A DNA stretch of 64,000 nt. Source: Mojavia pulchra JT2-VF2. Lineage in GTDB: Bacteria > Cyanobacteriota > Cyanobacteriia > Cyanobacteriales > Nostocaceae. Each line of letters starts with the position of its first letter. Positions within the stretch are counted from its first letter, which is position 1. Under the pieces are notes generated by a model. The model saw nothing but the letters and a program-made list of their open reading frames with translations. It made no database searches and had not been told where the DNA came from. This document shows, one piece after another, positions 1 through 9,212 of the stretch. The translations under genes and the position numbers were made by a program. The stretch is taken from positions 310,001 to 374,000 of the forward strand of contig JAHHHN010000003.1 in the NCBI GenBank assembly GCA_019359325.1, given 5' to 3'.

Positions 1-518
1 ACATTTCTTCATATTTGAGTGGTAATACCTATAATTTCAATAACTTACTGATTAGTTCTTATAGTTGTATTACCATTCATTAGCTTCTTACCTCATTTTT
101 AAACTAGTATTATTACTGAAACTAGAAGTTAACAGCGATAATCGCTATCCCTCAATTGATGTAGGGGTATGGCAACGATTTGTGAAAAATCATGCCATCT
201 TGTGCGAAATGCTTGCTCTGAATGCTTTTCAGTTATAACAGGGTGCAGCGGTAGTAATACTTTTTAATCGATACTTTTTCTCACTAGTTAGAGTAGGAGA
301 ATGATTGTGCCATTGTCCATGCGGCAAAGTTGCATGAGGTAAAGAACGCTCAAGAAATGAACTTGCACAACAATCAAGTTTTCGCTCTGACCCAACCTAA
401 CAAGTAATATAGACTACTACCGAGGTCAAATTCATTAAAGTTCTCATATCATAAACTGAAGTATAAATTTGTCTCAGCTAAGGCTGGGTATTAAGTAAGA
501 GATATTGCAACAGCCAGT
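1..518. other. Intergenic, no gene seen
   Basis: This AT-rich stretch precedes the pentapeptide-repeat gene. I see no long open frame, tRNA, convincing hairpin or tandem repeat. It presumably carries the promoter of the gene at 519, but no -35/-10 pair stands out clearly enough to call. Confidence 0.5.
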
Positions 519-1289
519 ATGAAAAGCCAAATTCTCAGCATATCTGTATTTTTAACAATCATTAGCCTGGCAACGACCGTCCAGGCTGCAAATTCTGACG
601 ATATTAGACATTTATTAGCAACTAAAGAATGTCAAAACTGTGACCTAACTGGTGCAGGCTTGGTTTTGGCTGACTTATCTGGAGCTAATTTGAGCGGAGC
701 CAATCTTGCTGGTGCTAACCTCAGCCGTGCCAACTTGAGTGGTGCTGATTTAAGAGGTGCGAACTTGAGCGGTGCTGGTTTATTTGGCGTCAACCTGAGC
801 AGCGCTAAACTCGGTGGGGCAAATGTGGCTGGTGCTGACTTGAGAAATACCTATTTAGTAAATGCAGAATTAAGTGGAGTCAACCTTAACAGCGCTAATA
901 TTCAAGGTGCGATTGGTATACCATTACAAATTGCCACACCAGAAGAATTTTATGCTTTGGGGGTAGCGCAAGCGGAAAAAGGCAACCAACAGCAAGCTAT
1001 TGAATATTTTAATCAAGCGATCGCCACCAAAGCCGACTATGCAGGAGCTTACTTAGCGCGTGGTGTTGCCCGTTATCAAATCTTGGATCGACAAGGTGCA
1101 TTCCAAGATGCTCAGATTGCAGAAAAACTTTTCACATCCCAAAACAATAGCCCTGGGCAGCTAACAACACAAGCCTTTATTAAAGAACTGCAAACACCCC
1201 CAGATAATAAAGTCAGTGTTGGTAAACCCAGTTTTTTTGACTTTTTAGGCAGTCTCGGCTCAGTCTTGCTCCAGTTCTTACCCTTTTAG
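519..1289 (+). CDS. Secreted pentapeptide-repeat protein with TPR unit
   Basis: A 256-residue protein in three parts. Residues 1-23 form a signal peptide (basic start, hydrophobic core, VQA cleavage site), so it should be exported to the periplasm or thylakoid lumen. Residues about 40-130 are a run of A(D/N)LSGAN-type pentapeptides, which fold as a right-handed beta helix. Residues about 141-200 look like one or two TPR helices pairs ([16 protein letters not shown]). The C-terminus is hydrophobic ([15 protein letters not shown]). A CQNC pair sits just before the repeats. The function is unknown; this architecture is common in cyanobacteria and usually taken as a protein-interaction scaffold. 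The first ATG gives a complete signal peptide, which supports the start, although no Shine-Dalgarno is obvious. Confidence 0.85.
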   Translation: MKSQILSISVFLTIISLATTVQAANSDDIRHLLATKECQNCDLTGAGLVLADLSGANLSGANLAGANLSRANLSGADLRGANLSGAGLFGVNLSSAKLGGANVAGADLRNTYLVNAELSGVNLNSANIQGAIGIPLQIATPEEFYALGVAQAEKGNQQQAIEYFNQAIATKADYAGAYLARGVARYQILDRQGAFQDAQIAEKLFTSQNNSPGQLTTQAFIKELQTPPDNKVSVGKPSFFDFLGSLGSVLLQFLPF

Positions 1290-1416
1290 ATATGGAGAGA
1301 ATAAGCTGTTGTGGTTTAATTTACACATTGAGGCGGCAGACTAGCACAAGAAAGGGTTTGTAGATTTTACCTAAAATGCTCATGATCAATTTGTAGAACA
1401 GCTTAATTAATAAATA

Positions 1417-2049
1417 ATGAGTCTATCGAGCGAATTATGGGCAGCAAATCAAGACCTAGCCCAAGCTTGTCTAGAGCATCCTTTTATTCAAGGTATTGCT
1501 AAAGGTACTCTTGAGCAAGAGAAATTTGCCTACTACGTAGGACAAGATGCTTTTTTCTTAGAAGCTTTTGCCCGCGCCTACAGTATCGCTGCCGCTAAAG
1601 CACCAGACTGGCTAGGATTTACTACATTTCATACCCTAGCTGATGGAGTTTTGGCGGAACTACAGCTACATGAAAGCTATGCTGCTCAATGGGGAGTTAA
1701 TTTACACTCTGTAACACCAGCAGAAGCCACTCGCCGTTATACTGACTTTTTATTAGCTACAGCCTGGGGTGGGGATGTGGGTTTGACTGCTGCGGCTATG
1801 TCCCCCTGTATGCGTCTTTACGCTTTTTTGGGAGAACAGTTAGCTCATGATGGCATTCCCGAGCATCTATATGCAAACTGGATTCGGACTTACAGCAGTG
1901 CAGATTTTCAGCCCTTGGCACAACAATTAGAAACTTTAATTGAAAGTTATGCCACTGCCACACCGTTAGTACACTCTACCTATCGTTATGCAATGTTCTG
2001 TGAGCATGAATTTTTCCAATCTGCATGGATGCCATCGCAGTCTTTTTGA
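1417..2049 (+). CDS. tenA: TenA family thiaminase II / aminopyrimidine aminohydrolase
   Basis: The 210-residue length matches the TenA/THI-4/PqqC family. Known TenA enzymes hydrolyse thiamin breakdown products such as formylaminopyrimidine or aminopyrimidine to HMP, feeding thiamin salvage in the cytoplasm. Visible family features are YVGQDAFFLEAFARAY near residue 40, a candidate nucleophilic Cys in MSPCMRLYAFLG near residue 130, and the C-terminal CEHEFFQSAW with a conserved glutamate. The gene stands alone, converging on the wzc-like gene, so context gives no extra support. The family also contains TenA_E members and PqqC-like folds; the presence of the Cys favours the TenA_C type. Confidence 0.85.
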   Translation: MSLSSELWAANQDLAQACLEHPFIQGIAKGTLEQEKFAYYVGQDAFFLEAFARAYSIAAAKAPDWLGFTTFHTLADGVLAELQLHESYAAQWGVNLHSVTPAEATRRYTDFLLATAWGGDVGLTAAAMSPCMRLYAFLGEQLAHDGIPEHLYANWIRTYSSADFQPLAQQLETLIESYATATPLVHSTYRYAMFCEHEFFQSAWMPSQSF

Positions 2050-2223
2050 TAACTAGACCGATACCGTAAAATTTGTTCTAGCAACTACCCAACAAAGTAA
2101 AACTTACGCAGTGATAAACGCTCATCAAGGGACTGGACAATGGGTGTAGAGCTATGAGGGAGAATTACTCTTCACCCCCTTACACCCACTCTCAACAGAT
2201 ACTCTTCGTGTGTAGGTTCGATT

Positions 2224-4512
2224 TTATTGTTTTCTTCTGATTTCCCGAAGTCTATCCTGAATTCTAGCGCGCTCTGCTTCTGTATTTACTCCTACTCGTT
2301 CAGCACTCACACTCTGCTGCTTGTAATATTGCCGATAGTACTGATAAGAAACAGGTGCAGCATCCTTAGACTTATTAGCTATCACCCCTAACAAAGGAGT
2401 TCCAGAGATTTGGATCTGTTCCAATGCTTGCTGTAGTGCAGTGCGCTTGAGCTTACCCAAACCAGCTACTAGCACAAGACCATTAGTATTAGCAGCTAAT
2501 AGATAGGCATCTGCAAATCCTAAAAGCGGAGGCGTGTCATAAATCACTAAATCAAAATTTGCTTGCAGTTCCTTCATCAGATTTTGCATTTTTTGAGACG
2601 CAAGCAACCTCATCGAGTCTGGCGGAATTGGCCCTGCTGTCATCACAAACATATTGTCTTCCAAGGGCGATGGCTCAATTACATTGTGCCAATCTAAATC
2701 TTGTGAAATAACATCAGTCAAGCCCTGAATGTTCATCAGCCCGACTCGATTATGTAAGCTAGGAGCACGTAAATTAGCATCTACCACTAATACTCGTTGA
2801 CCCATCGCTGCTGCTGCTTGTGCTAGCTGCATAGCAATTGTAGACTTGCCATCGCCCTGCCCGGCTGAACTGATCACAAGAGAGCGAATCGGTGTATCCG
2901 AACTCAAGAGTAAAATATTGGTGTAAAGAGAGCGAAAAACCTCAAAGAAAGAGGCACCATCTGAATTATGCACGCCTCTAGCTAGACCTTCTTTAGCCTC
3001 CGCTTGCAGTTCCTTTGTTAAGGGAACTATTCCTAGTAATGGCAGTTTAGTAGCATCTTTGAGTTCTTGAGCAGAGTAGAATATATTACTAAGTTTATCC
3101 ACTACTAAAGCTGCTCCTACACCCAAGAGCAAACCTAAAATACCGCCCAACGCTAAGTTTCTCTTAGTACTGTTTGAAACAGCAGCAGGTTGCTCTACTT
3201 TAGTGAGCCTCGGATCAAGTAAAAGCCAAGGTTGCTGCTTTTGGGCTTTCTCAATTTGTAAAGTTTGCTGTTTGGTTGTAAATTGAACCAAGGCATCGTT
3301 GGCAATTTTTAATTCCCGTATAATATTGTCATAATTACGGCTAGTTGTTGCCAATTCTCTAATTTCATTGTTAAGATTAAAAATTTTGTTTTCCAACGAT
3401 TGGTCACGCGCTCTAAGTTCTTGAATACGACTTTGATAGTCTTTTTGAACCCGCGCCTCTTCCTGTGCAAGTAATGGCAGTAAATAGTCTTTTTTCTGTT
3501 TTAGAGTCTCCATTACTGGGTTATCATCTGTTAACAGAGCCGACTGTTGTTTAATGGCAATATCTGCTGCCTGAATCTGATCAAGTATCTTTTGGTAGCG
3601 AGGATTATCACTAAGCAAAGAATTACCAGCTCTCTCACCAGGTTCCTGCGCTAACTCCCTTTGTAAGTCTTCATATTTAGCCATCATTTGTTCTAGCTGC
3701 ACGCGATTCTCTATTCGCTGTTGCCTGAAAGAAGCAACTTGACTAGACACTTCTTGAGCTTTCTGTGCTGGCTCGATCAGGGTATTCTCAACTTGCAGCG
3801 ATCGCAATCTCTCTTGCCATAATTTCAGCCTATTCTCTACTGGCTGTTTTTGTACATTAACGAAATTAATAGCTTGATCAACATCTGATTGACGTTCTTC
3901 TAGACTATATTTTAAGTAAGCTTTAGCAAGTAAATTTGAAAAAACGCTAACTAGCTTTTGGTCTAGATAGGTAAATTGCACATTTACGATATCTGGCTGT
4001 TTGGTTGCAATAGTTAAGTTTTCAACCAAGTAACCATATAAGACTGGAGTGAGTTCTGCTGAACTTACACTTGCAGCATTTAGCCCTGGAGATTGCTCGT
4101 CAAGAAAATTCTGAATTAGGTCAGGGTATTGGCTCTGCAACTCATCAATAATAGGATAAATAACTCGAGGGCTTTTTAAAACTGTTATGGTTGTCCGAAT
4201 GTCTCTTATTAACTCAGGAGACGCTACATTTAAATTTTGAGGAAGATTAGCTACAGCTTGACTTTCACCAGTAACAGGTTTGGTTAAAATATCAAAACTG
4301 CCTTGGTAGACTGGGGGTTCTGTTTCCGCTTTCAATACTGCTGCCGTTGCTACTAAGGCAGTTGTACCAACAATTAATAATAATCTCCGTCGTAAAACAA
4401 CTCCAACTTGACCCAGATTTAATCCACCTTCATCAATATCATTCAACTGGCTCAAGTTTGCTTGTGACAATGGGTGAATATATTTTTCTGAATTCAGCAT
4501 AGGATTTGTCAA
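2224..4512 (-). CDS. wzc: Wzc-like polysaccharide co-polymerase and tyrosine autokinase
   Basis: A 762-residue inner-membrane protein of the BY-kinase/PCP-2a type that controls chain length and export of surface polysaccharide. The first TM segment is near residues 42-62 (RRRLLLIVGTTALVATAAVL). It is followed by the Wzz domain and a long coiled coil (about 210-430), and a second TM near 452-472 (ALGGILGLLLGVGAALVVD). The cytoplasmic kinase domain has Walker A (SSAGQGDGKST, about 548), Walker A' (VLVVDANLRAP) and Walker B (DLVIYDTPPLLG). A C-terminal tyrosine cluster (VSYQYYRQYYKQQ) is the expected autophosphorylation site. It lies downstream of the glycan locus, separated from it by tRNA-Gln and about 500 bp, so it probably has its own promoter. 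Cyanobacterial members join the Wzc and kinase parts in one chain, as here. Confidence 0.93.
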   Translation of the reverse strand: MTNPMLNSEKYIHPLSQANLSQLNDIDEGGLNLGQVGVVLRRRLLLIVGTTALVATAAVLKAETEPPVYQGSFDILTKPVTGESQAVANLPQNLNVASPELIRDIRTTITVLKSPRVIYPIIDELQSQYPDLIQNFLDEQSPGLNAASVSSAELTPVLYGYLVENLTIATKQPDIVNVQFTYLDQKLVSVFSNLLAKAYLKYSLEERQSDVDQAINFVNVQKQPVENRLKLWQERLRSLQVENTLIEPAQKAQEVSSQVASFRQQRIENRVQLEQMMAKYEDLQRELAQEPGERAGNSLLSDNPRYQKILDQIQAADIAIKQQSALLTDDNPVMETLKQKKDYLLPLLAQEEARVQKDYQSRIQELRARDQSLENKIFNLNNEIRELATTSRNYDNIIRELKIANDALVQFTTKQQTLQIEKAQKQQPWLLLDPRLTKVEQPAAVSNSTKRNLALGGILGLLLGVGAALVVDKLSNIFYSAQELKDATKLPLLGIVPLTKELQAEAKEGLARGVHNSDGASFFEVFRSLYTNILLLSSDTPIRSLVISSAGQGDGKSTIAMQLAQAAAAMGQRVLVVDANLRAPSLHNRVGLMNIQGLTDVISQDLDWHNVIEPSPLEDNMFVMTAGPIPPDSMRLLASQKMQNLMKELQANFDLVIYDTPPLLGFADAYLLAANTNGLVLVAGLGKLKRTALQQALEQIQISGTPLLGVIANKSKDAAPVSYQYYRQYYKQQSVSAERVGVNTEAERARIQDRLREIRRKQ

Positions 4513-5019
4513 TTAAACTACTTGTATTCCTGGAATGGGTGAATTCTTGAAGTCAATGTTGGTATAGGCAGTTAAATTTCTTAAAAGTTGCCTTCTCTAT
4601 TTCTGTACTTGGTACAACAATCACTTCATTGGATACCTATTAGATAGTCCAAATTATCTCAAGGGGGGTTATATTAGCAAAAGACTTACCTATACAGTCC
4701 TTTGACCTTGGCTGGCTATAGTAGGGAAAATGCAGACTAATTACGATAAATGCATTATAACTACAGTAACATTACGCAGGATAAGTTGGGTAATTTCGTT
4801 TAGATATTAAATTTTAACATAAATTGTATTAATTTTAGCTGTACTTACTTAAGTAAATTCACGCTAAACCAATCAATTTCGCAATTATTAAGCGCTAAGA
4901 TGCAAATGCATTACATCTTTCAAGTTAATTGTACCTATAGCAAATTCGTAGTTAATTAATAATTAGCTAACTATTCAAATAACAATATAAATTTGCTCTT
5001 GATCTGAGAATTCATTTAA
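4513..5019. other. Intergenic leader of wzc, no gene seen
   Basis: About 500 bp of AT-rich DNA between tRNA-Gln and the wzc-like gene. No open frame with a ribosome site, no RNA gene and no strong hairpin is visible. It must hold the wzc promoter, but I cannot point to the boxes. Confidence 0.4.
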
Positions 5020-5091
5020 CTGGGGCGCTAGGATTCGAACCTAGGGATGGCGGGACCAAAACCCGCTGCCTTACCACTTGGCTACGCCCCA
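5020..5091 (-). tRNA. trnQ-UUG: tRNA-Gln (anticodon UUG)
   Basis: On the minus strand the 72-nt sequence folds as a cloverleaf. The acceptor stem TGGGGCG pairs with CGCCCCA, the discriminator is G, the anticodon stem is GCGGG/CCCGC with loop TTTTGGT (anticodon TTG), and the T arm contains GGTTCGAATCC. The CCA end is not encoded. A G discriminator and UG-rich anticodon fit glutamine. It sits between the glycan locus and wzc. Confidence 0.96.
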
Positions 5092-5216
5092 ATGTTCACA
5101 CTTTGATTAATATAGCAGCTACTCCTAGTGTTATGTCAAGTACTTTGAAAGTTGATTTTGGAAAAACCTAGATTTTTTCCTTTTGACTACAGCCAGATAA
5201 CGATCATCCGAGTAAT

Positions 5217-6641
5217 CTAACTTTTGTGGGTAGGTATCTGAGCGTTGCCATCGTTGTGCAGGTATGCTTGATGAGTAAGCGATCGCTTACTCATTTGCCT
5301 CTGATGCCATTGCAACCCAATCAAGATAGCTACAGTCATTGTTTGGCCAGGCTCCTCCATCTGAGTAATAATCAATCCATAGATAAACAGAGTCAGCATC
5401 AAAAATTTGGAAAAATCGTCCCAGCAAAGACGATTCCAAACGATATAGCCCAGATACACATAAGTTGCTAAACCGATAAACCCTAAATCTCCCCAAATAC
5501 CAGCCCAGCTGAAAAGAGGCATAAACAGGGAAGATTCCAAAATCAGCCAGTTGGAATTCACAAAAGTCCAGGCTTGTTCTGTGACGGGATGAGTTGTAGC
5601 GCCTAACGGAATCACCATCGATGCATAATCCCGAAATACCCATCCTCCTAATCTACTAACAGTATGGCCAGGGCCAAGGCCCAGCAGCCAATTGAAAGGA
5701 GATTTAAAATAACTAGCGATCATCTCAATTCCTGCTATTTTAGCCTGGAAACCCTCGCCATCAGGAGGGATGTAAATTGAGGTTCTATTAGCCCAATGTT
5801 TAAATGCACTTAAAGCTTCTATATTTGAATTTAGTACTAACCAAAAAAAGCCACCTATAACAACAACTATGGCTACTAAATATAATAGTAGCTTTCTAAA
5901 GTTATTGAATTTCGTAAATACTAAAATTATCCATGCTAAAAAGAACACTATCAATATTTGTTTTGAGTCAGAAACTACTAATTGATAGAATGCTGCAAAT
6001 ATACAAAATATACGCAACCAAAGAGGAGAAAATTTAGCATTTATAAAATAGTATATGGCAACGCTTAATGAAACAGAAACAGATACATAATTACCTGCTC
6101 CTGATAAATAAAATACACCTTGTACATTATCCGCTAAGGAATATCGAGAATATTTTAAGATACCTGTGATTAAAAGAAAGTGCTGAGCAATTGCTAAAAT
6201 TATATTTATAATAGAAGATATTAAAAGAAAAGATCTCAATTTTTTCCAACTTGCTATTGATAGCGGCAGACATAATATTGCTAGCAATATCATGAAAGGC
6301 TCAGTGAGTAGTATAAAGTTTAATAAGACATTAATTACTCCCGCTTGATTCAATAGCGCACTAGCGAGCATGACACCCAAGAAAAAAAGTAATCCAGCTA
6401 TAATTTCCCATGTAAATCCTATTTGTAGCCGATTTTTTGTTCTAGTACTAACTAGCACAATCCCTAATGTGCAAGGAACAATTATAAAATGTATAAAGTT
6501 GATTAACGATGGAGCACCTACTGCACTAAAAATCCGAGGATAAAAAGCACTAGCAAAGGCTAATAATATAAGAAATATATTTTTAATATAACCTTGTCTA
6601 TTTCCTTGAAAATTTGCTGATTCATGGATAATGCTTTGCAT
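5217..6641 (-). CDS. O-antigen ligase / Wzy polymerase-like membrane protein
   Basis: The 474-residue protein has about ten to twelve hydrophobic helices (for example LLAFASAFYPRIF, LVAIVVVIGGFFWLVL, LTLFIYGLIIT) and a large loop near residues 280-370 with the motif LLGLGPGHTVSR. Both are typical of the O-antigen ligase/polymerase superfamily (Wzy_C/WaaL). It would polymerise glycan repeats or transfer a finished glycan to an acceptor on the periplasmic face. It is the last gene of the glycan operon, 38 bp after the GT4 gene. Because the locus also encodes an ABC exporter, a ligase role is more likely than a Wzy role, but sequence alone cannot separate them. The C-terminal tail contains a HIP1-centred palindrome at 5271-5294. 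Confidence 0.75.
   Translation of the reverse strand: MQSIIHESANFQGNRQGYIKNIFLILLAFASAFYPRIFSAVGAPSLINFIHFIIVPCTLGIVLVSTRTKNRLQIGFTWEIIAGLLFFLGVMLASALLNQAGVINVLLNFILLTEPFMILLAILCLPLSIASWKKLRSFLLISSIINIILAIAQHFLLITGILKYSRYSLADNVQGVFYLSGAGNYVSVSVSLSVAIYYFINAKFSPLWLRIFCIFAAFYQLVVSDSKQILIVFFLAWIILVFTKFNNFRKLLLYLVAIVVVIGGFFWLVLNSNIEALSAFKHWANRTSIYIPPDGEGFQAKIAGIEMIASYFKSPFNWLLGLGPGHTVSRLGGWVFRDYASMVIPLGATTHPVTEQAWTFVNSNWLILESSLFMPLFSWAGIWGDLGFIGLATYVYLGYIVWNRLCWDDFSKFLMLTLFIYGLIITQMEEPGQTMTVAILIGLQWHQRQMSKRSLTHQAYLHNDGNAQIPTHKS
5271..5294. repeat. Perfect 24-bp palindrome centred on a HIP1 site
   Basis: The half-site ATGAGTAAGCGA is followed by its exact reverse complement, centred on GCGATCGC. 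It lies inside the 3' end of the ligase/polymerase-like gene and reads MSKRSLTH in that frame on both strands. Confidence 0.85.
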
Positions 6642-6679
6642 ATATTTCCTATAAGATTAATGTTTTCATAAAAAATTAT

Positions 6680-7804
6680 TTAAAATTTTAACATTTTAGC
6701 ATATAAATCAAGATATTGTTGCGAAACTTTTAATTTAGAAAAGCGTTGATCTGAAACATTATTATCATAATCAGGCTTAGATAAACAATTAATAATAGCT
6801 TGAGCAAGATTTTGGCTGTTATCTCCCTGCAATTCAAAATAAGTACAGTTATGGTTGCCAATTTCTCTAAATATAGGAATATCAGAACAAACTACTTTAC
6901 ACGCAAGATATAATGCTTCAGCTAAAGGTAAACAAAAACCTTCTGTTGAAGAAGGCACAACTAAAAGGTCACAGTTATTGTATAACCAACACAGTTCATC
7001 ATCATCTATTGATGTCATTAGTAGAACCCTGTTTGCCAAAGAAAGCGCTTGAATTTGGTTAAGAATATTGTCTGTCTCTGGGCCAGAGCTACCCACAATA
7101 ATTAGTTGAGTTAGATCTGCGATTTGATGATTTTTTAAAAGTAAATAATATGCTTGTATTAAAATATCTAAATTTTTATTCTTGCGATGCTGGGCAACAG
7201 AGAGTAAAAAAGGTAATTTCACATTGCTAGCGTTGGGAACTTTGGGAGTGACTTGACTAAAGTCTACGTAGTTATATACTACAGCGGTTTTTTTTCGCTG
7301 TTCTATGTGGGGAAAATAATTTTTTAAGCGTTCTAGTGTATATTTAGAAACACAAGATAGCCCATCACTATTGTTAACACATTGTCTCAAAAATAATTGA
7401 TTAAAAATGACATTAGGATAACCAAAATTTTTTGGGTATTCATAAGGATATAGATCGTGAATAGTAGCTACCACAGGACATGGTAAAAGTTGACGAAAAA
7501 ATGGTAACGGAAATGCCAAATGTACCAGATCTGCATGAAGTTGTTTGGCAAGTTTTGGTAGACCGGATAAAAACCAGATATTCCTCGTAACTGACCGATT
7601 TTCAATATCTACATTTACCCACGCAATTTTATCTGATTTTAGAGAAAAAGAAGATTCAAAGTAATCTTTTTGCCATGAGCCTATAACCAAAGTCACTTTG
7701 CTAATTTTGTCTGTATCAGCAAGACATCTAGCAAGATTTGCAGCGTGTCTGCAAACTCCAGTAGGTTTTGTAGGCCTATGTAAAGCGGCAATTAAAATGT
7801 GCAT
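6680..7804 (-). CDS. GT4 family glycosyltransferase
   Basis: The 374-residue protein has the GT-B two-domain layout. The N-terminal Rossmann half starts MHILIAALHRPTKPTGV. The C-terminal half carries LLSVAQHRKNKNLDIL (about 196-212) and the nucleotide-sugar site SSTEGFCLPLAEALYLACKV (about 281-300), whose E-x7-E spacing is the GT4 signature. It should transfer a sugar from an NDP- or GDP-sugar to a lipid-linked glycan on the cytoplasmic face. It is the first of four consecutive GT4 genes in the glycan locus and lies just upstream of the ligase/polymerase-like gene. Sugar and linkage cannot be told from the sequence. Confidence 0.9.
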   Translation of the reverse strand: MHILIAALHRPTKPTGVCRHAANLARCLADTDKISKVTLVIGSWQKDYFESSFSLKSDKIAWVNVDIENRSVTRNIWFLSGLPKLAKQLHADLVHLAFPLPFFRQLLPCPVVATIHDLYPYEYPKNFGYPNVIFNQLFLRQCVNNSDGLSCVSKYTLERLKNYFPHIEQRKKTAVVYNYVDFSQVTPKVPNASNVKLPFLLSVAQHRKNKNLDILIQAYYLLLKNHQIADLTQLIIVGSSGPETDNILNQIQALSLANRVLLMTSIDDDELCWLYNNCDLLVVPSSTEGFCLPLAEALYLACKVVCSDIPIFREIGNHNCTYFELQGDNSQNLAQAIINCLSKPDYDNNVSDQRFSKLKVSQQYLDLYAKMLKF

Positions 7805-7861
7805 ATTAGAAGATGGTTAAATAAACTAAAATTAGAAATTTTTCTGTAAAAAATTTCTGAT

Positions 7862-9109
7862 TCAGTTAAGTACTTTAGCTCTTTGAGAACATCCAATTTC
7901 TTCATAGACCTGGGCTAAGTGTTTACCCATAACCTGCCAGCTATAATTCTCATTAACTAACTTCTGTCCTGCTTGCCCCATGCGGATACGAAGTTCTGGA
8001 TCTTTAGCTAAAGTAATCATTACTTTTGACAAATCAACAACTGCTTGATCTGGATTAATTGCCGGAACTTTGAAGCCAGTTTCTTTCGTTACCTGCTGTG
8101 CTGGCCCTCCCAAATCTAAACAGATCACTGGGCGTCCTGTTGCCATTGCTTCGATACATACCCATCCACCAGAGTCATGTAAACTGGGGTGAACCAACAC
8201 ATGAGAATGCCCTAAATTTTCTAAAGTTTTTTCTCTAGATAATGTGCCCCAAAATTTTACTTGTTGAGCAATTCCCAAGTTTTGTGCCAAGGTTTGCAGT
8301 TGCTCTCTTTCTGGCCCATCCCCGATAATCCAATACTCTGCTTCTGGTAGGTTTGCTTGTGCAAAGGCGCGTAACCCTAAGTGAAAACCTTTCCAATGCA
8401 AAAGTCTACCCATACTAATAAACCTTACAGGGTAGTTATCAGGCATTTTGTATTGGCTAAGAGCGGCTATTTCTTCGTGGAGCAAACCTGATTCGGACAG
8501 AATATTCACATATTTCACGCCCATTTTGTATAGTCTTTGAGCCGTATCCTCTGTTGTGGCTCTTACTATGGCGCTCTTTCTCGCAGTCATATGCACAAAG
8601 GGATCAAGTTCCCCTAAAGAGCGAGTGAGAATGCGTGCCGTTTCGTAAGCTTTAGCACGAAAGTTAAAATCCTGCCAAAACTTTTTTGGTGCAGTTTCCC
8701 CACCCCCAACAGGCCCCCAGATAAAGGGAACTGGCAATAATGACAGAAAGCTGGGATTAGAATACTTAACAAATGTAACGTGATGTACGACATCAAAGCC
8801 AATTTCACGATGTAGACGACGAGCTACAAAGTATGCTTGTATCTGCCACAGATAGTAGTGGATTTGCATTGCGCCATTCGACCCCAAGCGCCACAGACTA
8901 CCCAAGATGGGTAGGGTGAAATAGACGAAGTGCAAGTTAGGGTTTGGGTTAGAGGCTAGCTCTGCTTCAATGGCTTCTTTACTTTCATCAGGTCGAGTTA
9001 AAACCCAAACTTCATGATATTTGGCAGCTTCCCGAACCACATTCCAGCCGACACCACGTTCAGATCCTTTCCCTGGTTCACACGAGTAGGCAGAAATTAG
9101 TACTTTCAT
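7862..9109 (-). CDS. GT4 family glycosyltransferase
   Basis: A GT-B fold enzyme. I start it at the ATG giving MKVLISAYSCEPGKGSERGVG, the usual beginning of this subgroup, rather than at an in-frame ATG 12 codons upstream (9145) that adds an unconserved hydrophobic tail. The C-terminal half has ISMGRLLHWKGFHLGLRAF and the donor site HDSGGWVCIEAMATGRPVI with E-x7-G/E type spacing. The SCEPGKGSE opening is shared with GT4 enzymes that act on membrane-bound acceptors. It belongs to the run of GT4 genes, and the acceptor is unknown. Confidence 0.9.
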   Translation of the reverse strand: MKVLISAYSCEPGKGSERGVGWNVVREAAKYHEVWVLTRPDESKEAIEAELASNPNPNLHFVYFTLPILGSLWRLGSNGAMQIHYYLWQIQAYFVARRLHREIGFDVVHHVTFVKYSNPSFLSLLPVPFIWGPVGGGETAPKKFWQDFNFRAKAYETARILTRSLGELDPFVHMTARKSAIVRATTEDTAQRLYKMGVKYVNILSESGLLHEEIAALSQYKMPDNYPVRFISMGRLLHWKGFHLGLRAFAQANLPEAEYWIIGDGPEREQLQTLAQNLGIAQQVKFWGTLSREKTLENLGHSHVLVHPSLHDSGGWVCIEAMATGRPVICLDLGGPAQQVTKETGFKVPAINPDQAVVDLSKVMITLAKDPELRIRMGQAGQKLVNENYSWQVMGKHLAQVYEEIGCSQRAKVLN

Positions 9110-9212
9110 AAGCAATAAAGAATAAACATATAGTTTGAAAAACAAGTTAATTTACATAGTTCTATCAATTTTTTTACACTGCGCTTAATCATCCAAATTG
9201 ATTTTTTAAAAT

